Below are positions 1 to 9,312 of a DNA stretch of 64,000 bases, piece after piece (position 1 is the stretch's first letter; the number at the start of each line of letters is the position of its first letter). Made by a program: the position numbers and the translations under genes. The DNA is from Dichomitus squalens LYAD-421 SS1 (Eukaryota > Basidiomycota > Agaricomycetes > Polyporales > Polyporaceae): positions 53,614-117,613 of the forward strand of contig NW_006766894.1 of the NCBI RefSeq assembly GCF_000275845.1. Direction: 5' to 3'. Under the pieces are notes generated by a model. That model searched no databases. It was not told the origin of the DNA and was given only the letters and a program-made list of their open reading frames with translations.

Positions 1-1164
1 GTTACAAAGGAACATCGAGCTGCTCAAACTTCATCTTGGTCGACTTCGGTCACTGCAATTTGTACTTGTTCAACTCTCTTTGAAGTCCGATGCCATGGCT
101 CTTCTTCAACACGACATCACTATGCCTGCCCTGGAGACTCTTGAGTTCCCTGTTCTCTGGAGAATGCGTCGACAGCCGAGACATCCAGCAGCTCACAGTC
201 ACTCACGGACTCGCTGGTCTTTGGCCCCGACGACATCCAGCTATATGCTCGTCTCCGCAAGCTTTCTCTCAGATACTGTGTCTGTCGCTTCTCCTGTGAG
301 CATTCTCTGGACGCTCTGGCAGCAAGCCCACACCTTGAGACTCTCGAACTGATCGCGATCCTGCAGCGCATTCTCGGAGACTGGGTACATCATTCTGCAT
401 AAGCTGGGAGCCGCTACCTCTTCAGCACCTCAAGTCACTGGAACTGATCGACCACCTTTCCGTGTACACGTCTCGTTTCCTATCCTACCTCCGGCTCTCG
501 TCTCCCGCATCCACATGGTTCCACAGCGCTCTCGGAGATGTGACCGAGGACGATAACATCGCGGAAACTCCAGTTGCGGCCATGTTGCTTCTGGACCCAT
601 GGACGGTCCTACCTCGTTTTTCGATGGTGAGAGATGTGTCTGTCCATGTCCACGAAGGGGATTACTCTCTCTGCGGTTCAGTAGGGCCTCGTGAAAGCTT
701 GCAATGGCCCGTAACTCTCCTCGTCCAGTCCTCACGGCGAATCGGGCACTGGCACGACTCATTCATCCACCTCGCTGCACTGGGCATAATCGGAGACTGT
801 GCGCGCGTCGAGGACGACCTCTGGGCGCAGGTTTTCAGTCGGAATCCACCGTTGGAGACGCTTAGCGTGAGCATGGATGGGACTGAGGCGGTGGTCGGGC
901 CTCATGGATGCACCTCCCGCGGCTGGCTCAATCGTTCCATATCCTCACCTCAAATCGGTCGAAGTGATTGGACCATTCTACGGGGAAACGCTCGACGTGA
1001 TCCTTCTGTGCCTCCGGGTCCGTGCTACGAACGGCTGCCGGTTGGCTACCATCAGTCTGGACATATGGGGCGAACGCCCGGAGTATGCGCTCATGGACTG
1101 GAAATACGTGCCCCAGTTCGAAGAATTGGTGGGAAGGATCAACACATCGGACCCTCGTGAGTGA
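1..1164 (+). pseudogene. F-box/LRR-type protein relic, 5' end outside window
   Basis: The sequence reads as the C-terminal part of an agaricomycete F-box/leucine-rich protein, but only by changing frame several times. Frame 2 (from base 2) gives LKLHLGRLRSLQFVLVQLSL and PALETLEFPVLW. Frame 3 near 190-212 gives LTVTHGL, and frame 1 from 214 gives DDIQLYARLRKLSL and ASPHLETLEL. Frame 3 again at about 430-900 gives LQHLKSLELIDHLS, and frame 1 at 877-1164 gives PHLKSVEVIG and ends at a TGA. The block with YARLRKLSLRYCVCRFS matches YARLRKLRLWDCPCRFS of the intact F-box gene at 36298-37956, so the two are paralogues. No GT-AG intron explains each frame change, so I read it as a decayed copy. The F-box itself would lie left of the window. 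Confidence 0.7.
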
Positions 1165-1324
1165 TCGTATGCTCTCCCGTCTGCCACAAACCAGTAATTG
1201 TGCTCTTTAGCTTGACGACTACAGCATTACACCAGTCGGCACTGACCTTAATGTGTCGACCGCAGGCCACCCGCTCCGGAGAACGCAAGAGGTTAATAAT
1301 GCTACTGCGTCAGAGGGCGAGAGA

Positions 1325-1391
1325 CACATAGATTACAGTTTTCTAACCGTCTTGCCGCCACCGCTGAGAGTTGCTATAATCGTCGGCAATG
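1325..1391 (-). repeat. Repeat B, copy 1 (about 67 bp)
   Basis: This stretch is the reverse complement, with a few mismatches and small gaps, of 19633-19703. The shared core is AGCAACTCTCAGCGGTGGCG. It abuts repeat A copy 1 exactly at 1391/1392, whereas at the other locus B and A are separated by about 150 bp and lie in a different relative order. A short shared peptide (PPPLRVA) can be read through both copies, but no gene is identified. Confidence 0.65.
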
Positions 1392-1731
1392 TGGTACGAC
1401 GTCAACACTGGCAAACAGGAGGCGTCGTCGGCGAACTTCGCGCGTTCGGTAGTCGGGCCCCATCTCGCTCAGGTGCATTTCACAATATGATGTCCTTGCC
1501 TCGAGTTGCTGATTTGATTGCCTCAGCTTGCCTTGCAAGCCACTCCAAACACGACATTTCCCAGTTCGGGCTCAACAGGCGGGCCTATCGGACCAAGCAA
1601 CAGCCCAGCCTCCCCCAAGCCGAGAAAGTCGGGTTCTCCAGCCACAAAGGAATACGGAGGGGCGGTTTTTACGTTTACGTTGCTTTCTTTTTTACGTACC
1701 ACCATCTGTCTAACCCATACTATGCTGTAAC
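1392..1731 (+). repeat. Repeat A copy 1: duplicated 3' end of glutaminase A gene
   Basis: This 340-bp stretch is the inverted copy of 19857-20198 (342 bp), highly similar, with single-base substitutions and a few 1-bp indels. Read on the plus strand it begins with the last codons of a glutaminase A-like gene (WYDVNTGKQEASSANFARSV, then VVGPHLAQVHF and a stop) and continues into what would be 3' flank. Similarity stops abruptly at TGGTACGACG on one side and CTATGCTGTAAC on the other. No upstream glutaminase sequence is present here, so it is a detached gene tail, not a gene. Confidence 0.85.
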
Positions 1732-1810
1732 CGACGTCTGTGTAAGATGGATTGGTATATACAGAAGTACAATAGTCTACAGGCGTGCACCCCATTGGGG
1801 GATTTCGTCT

Positions 1811-4800
1811 TCATCTTAGAAGCACCTTCGTGTTGCTCAAGCCGCCTATGGTGAAGAGCCCATAGACGTCCGGCGTCATGGCTATCGCATGTGCCCTAGG
1901 CTCTACCGCTCCGCCGGCATCGCTCGAACACCAGAACTCCACGGACGCGACGTAGTCGCATTTCACTGCACTGTTCCCAACCCCTTCCCCTTGGGCACTT
2001 CCGGTACGAAGCGCTACTGCAGCGCACGCGATGATCCTCGAGTCTCTCGGCAACTTGTCATGAATGAAGATGAGGCCGTCCACGGACAGAGGGAGACCAG
2101 ATACCCCTGAACGGTAATGGTCCGCGGGCATGCTGAAGATCGCCTCGTAGATGCACGCTGAGCCCTGCTGGATGATCGCGATTTTGAAGCCCTCTTGTAG
2201 GCCCTGGGCGCAGAAGGGAGGTATCGCCACGGAGGATTCGAATCGGGCAAAGGAGTAATCCGCAGAGAGACCTTCGCTCGTGCATACTGCTGTGTCGTTT
2301 GTGCCTCCAACGGGCTCATGCGCGCCCGTGAAGCTGAGCGGGGCCCATCGGAACTCAGGAAGGTTGAGCCGCGATGTGTGGAGCATCGGCAGGCGCCGTG
2401 GGAGGTCGCGGAGCTTCTGCAGGGTCGCTCTCATCCGCTGTTCTGCGGCATCCGGACCATTGAGGGAAAGGAGTGCGTCCACGTCAATGGGAAGTAGGCC
2501 GGAAAGCGATATAATCTCGTCTTCACGTTTCGTCACGGTCCGCAAGCGGAGGAGGTCGGTGACCTCGTCGATCGTGCACCATCCATCAAGGCTGTCCTTA
2601 TGAGCAGAGCGGAGCGTGATGACGGGAAAGCATGAGCGGTAGAGGGAGGCAGGGTTGAACGCATGAGCCTCGAGGCCATTGGGGATATGACCGTCGCCGG
2701 TGTCGAGGGCCACCTTGCCTGAGCCGGACGGGCGAGGTACGGACGAGTCCTTTCCGTTGATGCCCCGTAGTTGATCAGTCACATCGGCCAATCCGTCGGC
2801 ATACTCGAAAGAAAGCCTTTTCGCCAAGACGGCCTCCTGCGCCGTCCAGACACGCCTCGCCCACCCCGACATGACGATCCGAAACAAGTTCTCCTCCCAC
2901 GGCTTGTTCTTTGCGCACCGCGCGCGGACGCACTCATCGAGGACGAGCACCTTCGCAGCTTCTCTATACGTCTTCGGAAGCAGCTTGAGCGCGCGCGTAC
3001 GCAGCGCGGCCTCGCGGGGCACGCAGAGCGAGTCCATCCAGAAATCGCCTGTCCCCGGGACGATCTGCTTCACGAGCTCGGCCAGGCGGGCGATTTGACA
3101 GGCGGGCAGACCGACCTCGGTGGTGCTCCCGAGGCCGTCGGCCCAGACGTGAGAAATCGCGACGTACTGTCCGTCGGCAGCGGGGCGCACGCGCAGCTGC
3201 ATCCCGTCCCAATGAACGACAGGTACCACATTCGGGCCGCCGTTGGAAGAGGAGAGGAGTTTCGCGATGTCTTGGAGGGGAGGCGCGGCGTTCGCGCAAT
3301 GGCATGTCGGGTCGACGTGGCGGACAGAGTAGGTCGTGAGGTCGATTGTGTACAACGCGCACCCGGCTTCTGTGCACTTGCTGTGCTCGTCCTCAGCTTT
3401 GCGAACGAATGGTTTCCCCCGGACGATGTGGGAGAGCAGCGCGAGCTCATTGATGCTCGCGAGGAAGCGCTTCGAAACGGAGTACGGACACCAGCCCGCA
3501 GACAGCATGACGCGCCTACACATCTCTTTAGGGTGCTGGTGGAAGTAGCGCGTCGTGTCGTGAAGCTGCTTCGAGATGTTCTGCATTTCTGGTACGTCGC
3601 GCCAGATGGACAGGGCGCAGTTGAACAGCATCCCGATGGCAAGCGCCAGAGCGCCAAGGATGTCGACTTGGGCGTCGAGAGAGAAGCCGGCGCGAAGCAT
3701 GAGGCTGGTACCCTGGAGTCCTTCCTCATCGAGGGCAGCGAGCACTTGGTTCAGGACCGGCACGAGCTCGCAGCCTCGTCGATGATGAGCTTCCGGGTCG
3801 AATGCTCCTCGGTGCATGAAATCTTGCATATAGTGGTGCCACTTGAAGAGGAAGCTGGAAAGGCGGGCACCGGAAACCACTCGCGTGCCTCCACCCGTCC
3901 CCGGCGAAAGGATATCGGTTTCGGACACCTTGATGCGGGTCACGATCTCGGTGAGGCCGAACGTCATTGCTCCAAGCCATAGGGCCGCGTCGTCGCGAAG
4001 AGTAGGAGTCGTACTCGTGCGACGCAGCTTCACATAGCTGGACAACGTGGAAGCGAAGGGATAATCGTCGTGGGTGCTGCCAAGCCAAGGGATGTCCAGA
4101 GGATTACCGTACTGCGTTCTCCAGGTCTGAAGCTTGGGATGATTTTCGCCCATTGACTTGATTTCGGAAGACAAGGGAACCTTGGCGAGCTCTGACGACA
4201 CCAGGAGACATGCGTACGTAAACCTAGACCACCCGCAAAGAACGCGACAGGGGGACGCACCTGAAGCCTGCTCGAGTCGCGGCTTGTCGTCTTCTGAGGC
4301 CCTACTCCAAGGCATAGGAGATGACTTCATCTCACGCCGTGCACGGCATTCGTACTCCCACATGGGCCGCAGGAAGTCCAACAAAGCAGCCTGGTACAGC
4401 TCCATATGTCGTGCAGCCCCATGAGCGCGCCCCCGCACGCTATCCGTCGCGAAATATTGAACGCCAGATGGGGCCGCACGACGGCTTTCGCGGACGACAT
4501 GGAGCAAGCCAAAGAGGATGAAATCGAGCGTAGAGCTGGCAGAAAGGCCGACGTCCACGCTGTCGATCGACTCCTCGGGGAGACTGTACCTATCCGCGAG
4601 GAGATTGACAAGGGTACCGAAGGACGGATGCTGCTGCGATAAGGGTCTCCACGTGGCGAATACAGAGTTCGTTAGGGATGAAGGGGAATGGGTGGAACGG
4701 ATGTAGTCGATGAGCGATTGGTAGAGATGGAAGTGGGGATGGGACGGATCGACGAAAAACTCGAGCGAATTGGGTACAAGCTGGGTCCATGCCAGGCGTA

Positions 4801-4861
4801 GAGGACTTGTAGAGTGTTCATTCTTGGAGGACGTGCCCTCTTTCGATGCAGCCTTGCTCAT
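1811..4861 (-). CDS. HET-domain (heterokaryon incompatibility-like) protein
   Basis: This is a single open frame of 1016 codons. At about residues 565-690 it carries a recognisable HET domain: YVAISHVWADGLG, then FWMDSLCVP and a WARRVWTAQEAVLA segment, the three conserved blocks of the family. The N-terminal 560 residues are mostly helical with no recognised domain, and include a Cys/His-rich stretch just before the HET domain (HSKCTEAGC, DPTCHCANA). HET proteins of filamentous fungi mediate allorecognition cell death; basidiomycete HET-like genes are numerous and mostly uncharacterised, so the role here is inferred from the domain. A short in-frame intron near 4200-4260 is possible (GTGCGT donor, TCGTCAG acceptor). 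The gene is divergent from threonine synthase with about 0.9 kb between them. Confidence 0.85.
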   Translation of the reverse strand: MSKAASKEGTSSKNEHSTSPLRLAWTQLVPNSLEFFVDPSHPHFHLYQSLIDYIRSTHSPSSLTNSVFATWRPLSQQHPSFGTLVNLLADRYSLPEESIDSVDVGLSASSTLDFILFGLLHVVRESRRAAPSGVQYFATDSVRGRAHGAARHMELYQAALLDFLRPMWEYECRARREMKSSPMPWSRASEDDKPRLEQASGASPCRVLCGWSRFTYACLLVSSELAKVPLSSEIKSMGENHPKLQTWRTQYGNPLDIPWLGSTHDDYPFASTLSSYVKLRRTSTTPTLRDDAALWLGAMTFGLTEIVTRIKVSETDILSPGTGGGTRVVSGARLSSFLFKWHHYMQDFMHRGAFDPEAHHRRGCELVPVLNQVLAALDEEGLQGTSLMLRAGFSLDAQVDILGALALAIGMLFNCALSIWRDVPEMQNISKQLHDTTRYFHQHPKEMCRRVMLSAGWCPYSVSKRFLASINELALLSHIVRGKPFVRKAEDEHSKCTEAGCALYTIDLTTYSVRHVDPTCHCANAAPPLQDIAKLLSSSNGGPNVVPVVHWDGMQLRVRPAADGQYVAISHVWADGLGSTTEVGLPACQIARLAELVKQIVPGTGDFWMDSLCVPREAALRTRALKLLPKTYREAAKVLVLDECVRARCAKNKPWEENLFRIVMSGWARRVWTAQEAVLAKRLSFEYADGLADVTDQLRGINGKDSSVPRPSGSGKVALDTGDGHIPNGLEAHAFNPASLYRSCFPVITLRSAHKDSLDGWCTIDEVTDLLRLRTVTKREDEIISLSGLLPIDVDALLSLNGPDAAEQRMRATLQKLRDLPRRLPMLHTSRLNLPEFRWAPLSFTGAHEPVGGTNDTAVCTSEGLSADYSFARFESSVAIPPFCAQGLQEGFKIAIIQQGSACIYEAIFSMPADHYRSGVSGLPLSVDGLIFIHDKLPRDSRIIACAAVALRTGSAQGEGVGNSAVKCDYVASVEFWCSSDAGGAVEPRAHAIAMTPDVYGLFTIGGLSNTKVLLR

Positions 4862-5783
4862 AGGCCCAGCTCGCTCATCTTTGGGGGGAAGAGGAGGGAG
4901 CTTGCTTGATCTGGAATATTGCTCAGACGAACCAAAGACATTTCACGCGGTACAGCGATTCCCACTTACTTTTGAGGTTCTTGTACATGATCAATATCAG
5001 CATCTCCGCATGCTATACGATGGAAGACCGTAGAGAACTTCCTCCCGAGAGCATGAAAAGGCATCTTTACCTCGCCGAGTAGGAGATAGCTATGAAGTCC
5101 AATCGAACAGAAGGCAGGGGGTCCGGGGGAGGGAAGGAATGAGACGGAGAGAGGGCACAGAGTGACATCCCTTGCCAGTAGGCTCTTATACAGTGTGGAC
5201 ACTGCGCGACTCGAGGGGTACGGAAAAAGAGCTTAATTTACTGCGATAGACTCTTACCACTGAAAGTGTCTTGTCAGACATTGCTGCACGGGGCGTGTCG
5301 TCAGCATTTCAATGAACTTGCTGCCTGGCGTCTGACACGAGAACATAGCGCACACGGGCTAGCCGCAAGTTCCCTGACCAATGGTTTGTGGTGCGACTGC
5401 GGAAACAGCAGGGAACCGCGTTTTCCATGGACAAGAATCTGGATTGGGTTTGTTGATAATGTTCACGTTCGGAGCATCCCGTCGAGAGCAGATATCGCGC
5501 AGTCGTCGATCTGGCCCAGAATGGTGAGCCATGTCTCGGGTGATTTTCATATACCGCCCCCTGTGCAAACTAGTTCAGCAATATACACTCATGAAATTGA
5601 TGCATCACTCACATACATGTTCCAGACGAGCGCCACGACGGCGGACATGATGGCAACTCCAAGGCAGCACACGGGCGGACGTCAGCGCGTCGCGTCGCGC
5701 CTCGGGGCGCACGTGCGCAGCGGTGGCTGAAACTGGCCTTGACTCGACCTGGAGTACCTTCAAGTTGCCTCGATACCACTACC
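4862..5783. other. Shared upstream region between HET gene and threonine synthase
   Basis: This is a 922-bp intergenic stretch between two divergent genes, so both promoters should lie here. I see no convincing reading frame, repeat or clear TATA element. The short open frames at 5266-5730 have no recognisable content. Confidence 0.4.
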
Positions 5784-8152
5784 ATGAAGTACTTCTCCAC
5801 CCGAGGCGCAGGTCAGCTCCTATCTTTCGAAGAGGTCGATTGTTTCCTGTCAAGATCTCTGTCTCGATATTGAACAACGTACCTCCAGACCGTCCTCGCT
5901 GGTCTCGCCCCAGACGGCGGCCTCTACATCCCTGAACACATCCCCTCCCTCCCCGGAAATTGGCAGACCGCTTGGAGAAATCACTCATTCGTCGACCTCT
6001 CTATCGAAGTCTTGTCTCTTTATGTTACCTCAGACGAAATCTCCAGGGATGAGCTACGGCAGCTCGTCGAAAAATCTTACAGCACCTTCCGGCATCCGGA
6101 CATCACGCCGCTAAAGAAACTCACCGACTCCGCTTACATCCTGGAGCTCTTCCACGGTCCAACGTTTGCATTCAAAGACGTTGCGCTTCAACTGCTCGGG
6201 AACCTCTTCGAGTTCTTCCTGAAGAGGAGGAACCAGCACAAAGCGCCGAACGAGAAGCCAGAGAAGCTGACAGTCGTCGGTGCGACGAGCGGAGACACCG
6301 GGAGGTGAGCTTGATCGTCTTTTTACTCCATTTGTGATATCACACCCCCATCCGGCCTGCATATGTTGCATCGTTATAAGGTCGTGACGGCTGCTCTGAA
6401 TCACTCAGAGACCTTCAAGTTCCATTTCTTGCCCAAACACGCAGACTGTCAATTCATGACATATATAAGTGGTGTCTTCGCTGTGCTATACGTCCATAGC
6501 TTCCTATTGTCTGGTTCTTAGCATTCCACGACCCCTAGCCCGTAGACAGGGCGCGACACATGTCGTTGACGCCACCAGGGAATCGTGCCGAAGACAATAA
6601 TGTGCATGAGCTTCTGGCGCAATTCTTGCTCAAGCTCGAGGAAGCCGATGTGTAGGGTACCGCTGTAATCGGTCCTGCCATGAACACAAGCTGCCACGCA
6701 GTTCCCTTGAATTTCGGCATCCCGTGGGATGCCAGCGAGTCTTTGTACAGGCCTTCGGTGGTCATAGTAGACTTGTCTGGTCCCGAGGAATGCAGCAGTT
6801 CGCTTCCACAGACTCCGCTTGTGCGGTCCTGTCGTTGATTTGTTATGCTAACCCCACCTCCACGCTGAAGCGCAGCAATTTACGGCCTACGGAATAAGGC
6901 GAACGTCTCAATATTCATCCTGCACCCGAAAGGCCGTGTCTCGCCCATCCAAGAAGCTCAAATGACCACCGTAACGGACCCGAATGTACACAATCTTGCC
7001 GTCAAGGGCACCTTCGATGACTGTCAGGTAAGTCGTTCCTCCTCCCTCTCCCTGTCTTCGTGGTCGAGCTACACCTATTTCTGCACAGGACATCGTCAAG
7101 TCCCTATTCGCCGACCGCGAGTTCAACGCGAAGCACCGGCTCGGTGCAGTGAACTCGATCAATTGGGCGCGCATTCTCGCACAGACGGTTTACTACTTTC
7201 TCTCCTACTTTCACCTCAAGCGGCAAGTCCCTAACGATGCCGATCTCGAGATCCAGTACGTCGTCCCCACTGGCAACTTCGGTGACATCCTCGCGGGCTA
7301 CTACGCGAAGCGCATGGGGCTGCCCATCGGGCGTCTCGGCATCGCGACGAACGCGAACGACATCCTCGCACGCTTCTGGAAGAGCGGCGCGTACGAGAAA
7401 GTCGACTCGTCCCGCGCGACGACTCCCGCTGGGGAGACGGCTCCAGCGGCGGGCGCATCTGACGGGAAGCAGGCGGAGGACACGAGTGGGGTAAGGGAGA
7501 CGCTTAGCCCTGCGATGGACATCCTCGTCTCCAGCAACTTCGAGCGGCTGCTGTGGTACCTCGCGTATGACAGCGCGAAGGGCTCAGACGACGCGGAAAA
7601 GAGGCGCTCGGCGGGTGCGACGATCGCAGAGTGGATGGGGAAGGTGAAGAGCGACGGACGGGTGCAAGTGCCGACGGAGGTATTGGACCGCGCCAGGCGC
7701 GACTTCTTCGCGGAGAGGGTGTCGGACGAGCAGACTCTCGAGACGATCAGGTACTACTTTGAGTCGGCGAGGTATATCGCAGACCCGCACACCGCCGTCG
7801 GTCTTTACGTTGCGCGCGTCGTTGCTCCAAGCAAGTAAGTACGATATTGCCTCTTATGATGTGACAACTTCTCGCTGACCATCGTGCGCACGCTCACCAC
7901 AGCCCACCAAACGTCCGTCAAATCGTCCTTTCGACGGCTCATCCCGCGAAATTTTCCGAAGCGGTCACCCGCGCGCTCGAGGGCTCGCCCTCGTTCAACT
8001 TCGAACGCGACGTACTCCCGCCGGAATTCAAGGGCTTGCTTGAGCGCGAGCGCAGGGTCATCGATGTCGAGGGTGCAGATGTCGAGCTCGTTAAGGAGGT
8101 TATAGAGAAGTACGTCGTCCAGGATGTGGGCCAGGTTGGTGCAGATGTATGA
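5784..8152 (+). CDS. THR4: Threonine synthase
   Basis: Threonine synthase converts O-phosphohomoserine to threonine using PLP, the last step of threonine biosynthesis. The model has five exons: 5784-5834, 5889-6304, 6871-7027, 7089-7834 and 7903-8152, summing to 1620 nt (539 residues), close to fungal enzymes of about 515. The N-terminus MKYFSTRGAG, then SFEETVLAGLAPDGGLYIPE, is the family opening. FHGPTFAFKDVALQLL carries the PLP lysine, and GATSGDTGSAAIYGLR, joined across intron 2, is the phosphate-binding loop. VVPTGNFGDILAGYYAKRMG is the conserved central block. Splicing intron 2 restores the Ser codon of GDTGS, which supports its odd length of 566 bp. An extra Ala/Gly/Ser-rich insert follows KSGAYEKVDSS. 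All frames are intact, so the gene is probably functional. Confidence 0.95.
6305..6870 (+). other. 566-bp intron 2 of THR4 with foreign-looking content
   Basis: The donor is GTGAGC and the acceptor CTGAAG, and the flanking codons join to GDTGS-AAIYG, a conserved threonine synthase motif. The other introns in this gene are 54-68 bp. Bases 6535-6765 hold an antisense open frame of 76 codons, and neighbouring minus-strand frames are also open, so this could be a remnant of inserted coding sequence. I cannot assign it to a family, and I see no clear terminal inverted repeats. Confidence 0.7.
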
Positions 8153-9312
8153 GTGAAATGAGCGTCGAAGGAAAATGAAGCAATTGAGAAGCTAGTAAGT
8201 ACTGTACAAAGTAAGGGACTGCTGCAAAAGGCACTGCGGCCAATCTTACACAAATCATATACTTATGTGCGGTCGCTTTCGCAAGGAGCTGAGCGCCAAA
8301 TCGTCATCCATCTTGCTTACTAGCCTTGACTCGTAGCAGCACTTACTATGTTCTCATTTTCTCGTGTCCTAACTCTGTTTCACACATAACATCGAAAGAT
8401 CCTGAGGGCAGTGTGGTGTACGAGATGCACACGTATACGGGTCGAGGTGTCAACTGTGGCCGCGCTACTGGCCTTCTCCAAGAAGATTGCCCCTCTTTTC
8501 ACACTGCAGAGCTTGATACAGGACGTAAATGGAGGTAAGCCAAGGGAATTTTCGTATGTTACGCTGCTTGCTTATATCCTCCCTCTACTATATCCATGTT
8601 AATAGCAAATACATGTTCCATGTCCTCGAGGAAAGCCACCACTCAACAAACAAGATAGTAATTCGGATACAAAACTTCGCCATTTGGCGCCCAAGCCTCT
8701 CGCACTGCCATCCCGTAGAAACACGAGGCTTATTGTCTGCTGTATCTGCGATTACGCTGTCATCGATGTCGGCCATACTCTCAATGATAGATCCCCCGCA
8801 CCTTACATCCGCAACAACGTCCCGGACGCCGACCGTTGGCCTCGACCCCGACTCCCAATGGGGAAAGCACCCCTTCGAGAGATCACCATGCAGCTGTTCA
8901 ACCCTTCACATATCCTCCATGTCTCATGCTGCGGCCACTTTTGCTGTCCCACTTCAGCCACAAGACGACAAAGGTATCCTGGTGCCATCGAGTTGAAGCT
9001 ATTATGTTTCTATGCTGGCTGATAGACCACTCCTACTCTAACTTCCCGACCAGAAAGCAAGTCTGCCATGCGGCATTCACGGCGGCGTGATCTGGCGCAG
9101 CATCCGTACGCTTTGGCCCTCATCTTGGAGGGAACTCCGCTCATCTGTGGCCCTGTGCTCTATGTGGGCCACACACGCTTTGACCCGCTTCTGACTTGCT
9201 TTGAGACACAGGGTGTGGCCGACGTCTTTAAAAAGGGCCGCTTTGGCTGCAATGATGGCTGTAGATCACGCCCTGCCCTCCTTTCTATCAATCACAGCTA
9301 CCCTGGCTTTGC
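8153..9312. other. Intergenic region, threonine synthase to kinase-like gene
   Basis: This stretch is 1160 bp. It contains several short open frames (for example 8529-8996 on plus and 8588-8776 on minus), but none shows a family motif, a plausible intron pattern or good codon structure. The last few hundred bases should contain the promoter of the next gene. Confidence 0.4.

Noticed and set aside
2771..3982. Plus-strand open frame of 403 codons opposite the HET gene
   Set aside because: It is the antisense shadow of a long GC-rich coding exon. The minus frame has HET-family motifs and this one has none.
8529..8996. Plus-strand open frame of 155 codons downstream of threonine synthase
   Set aside because: Its composition is not protein-like, several competing frames overlap it, and no motif is seen.
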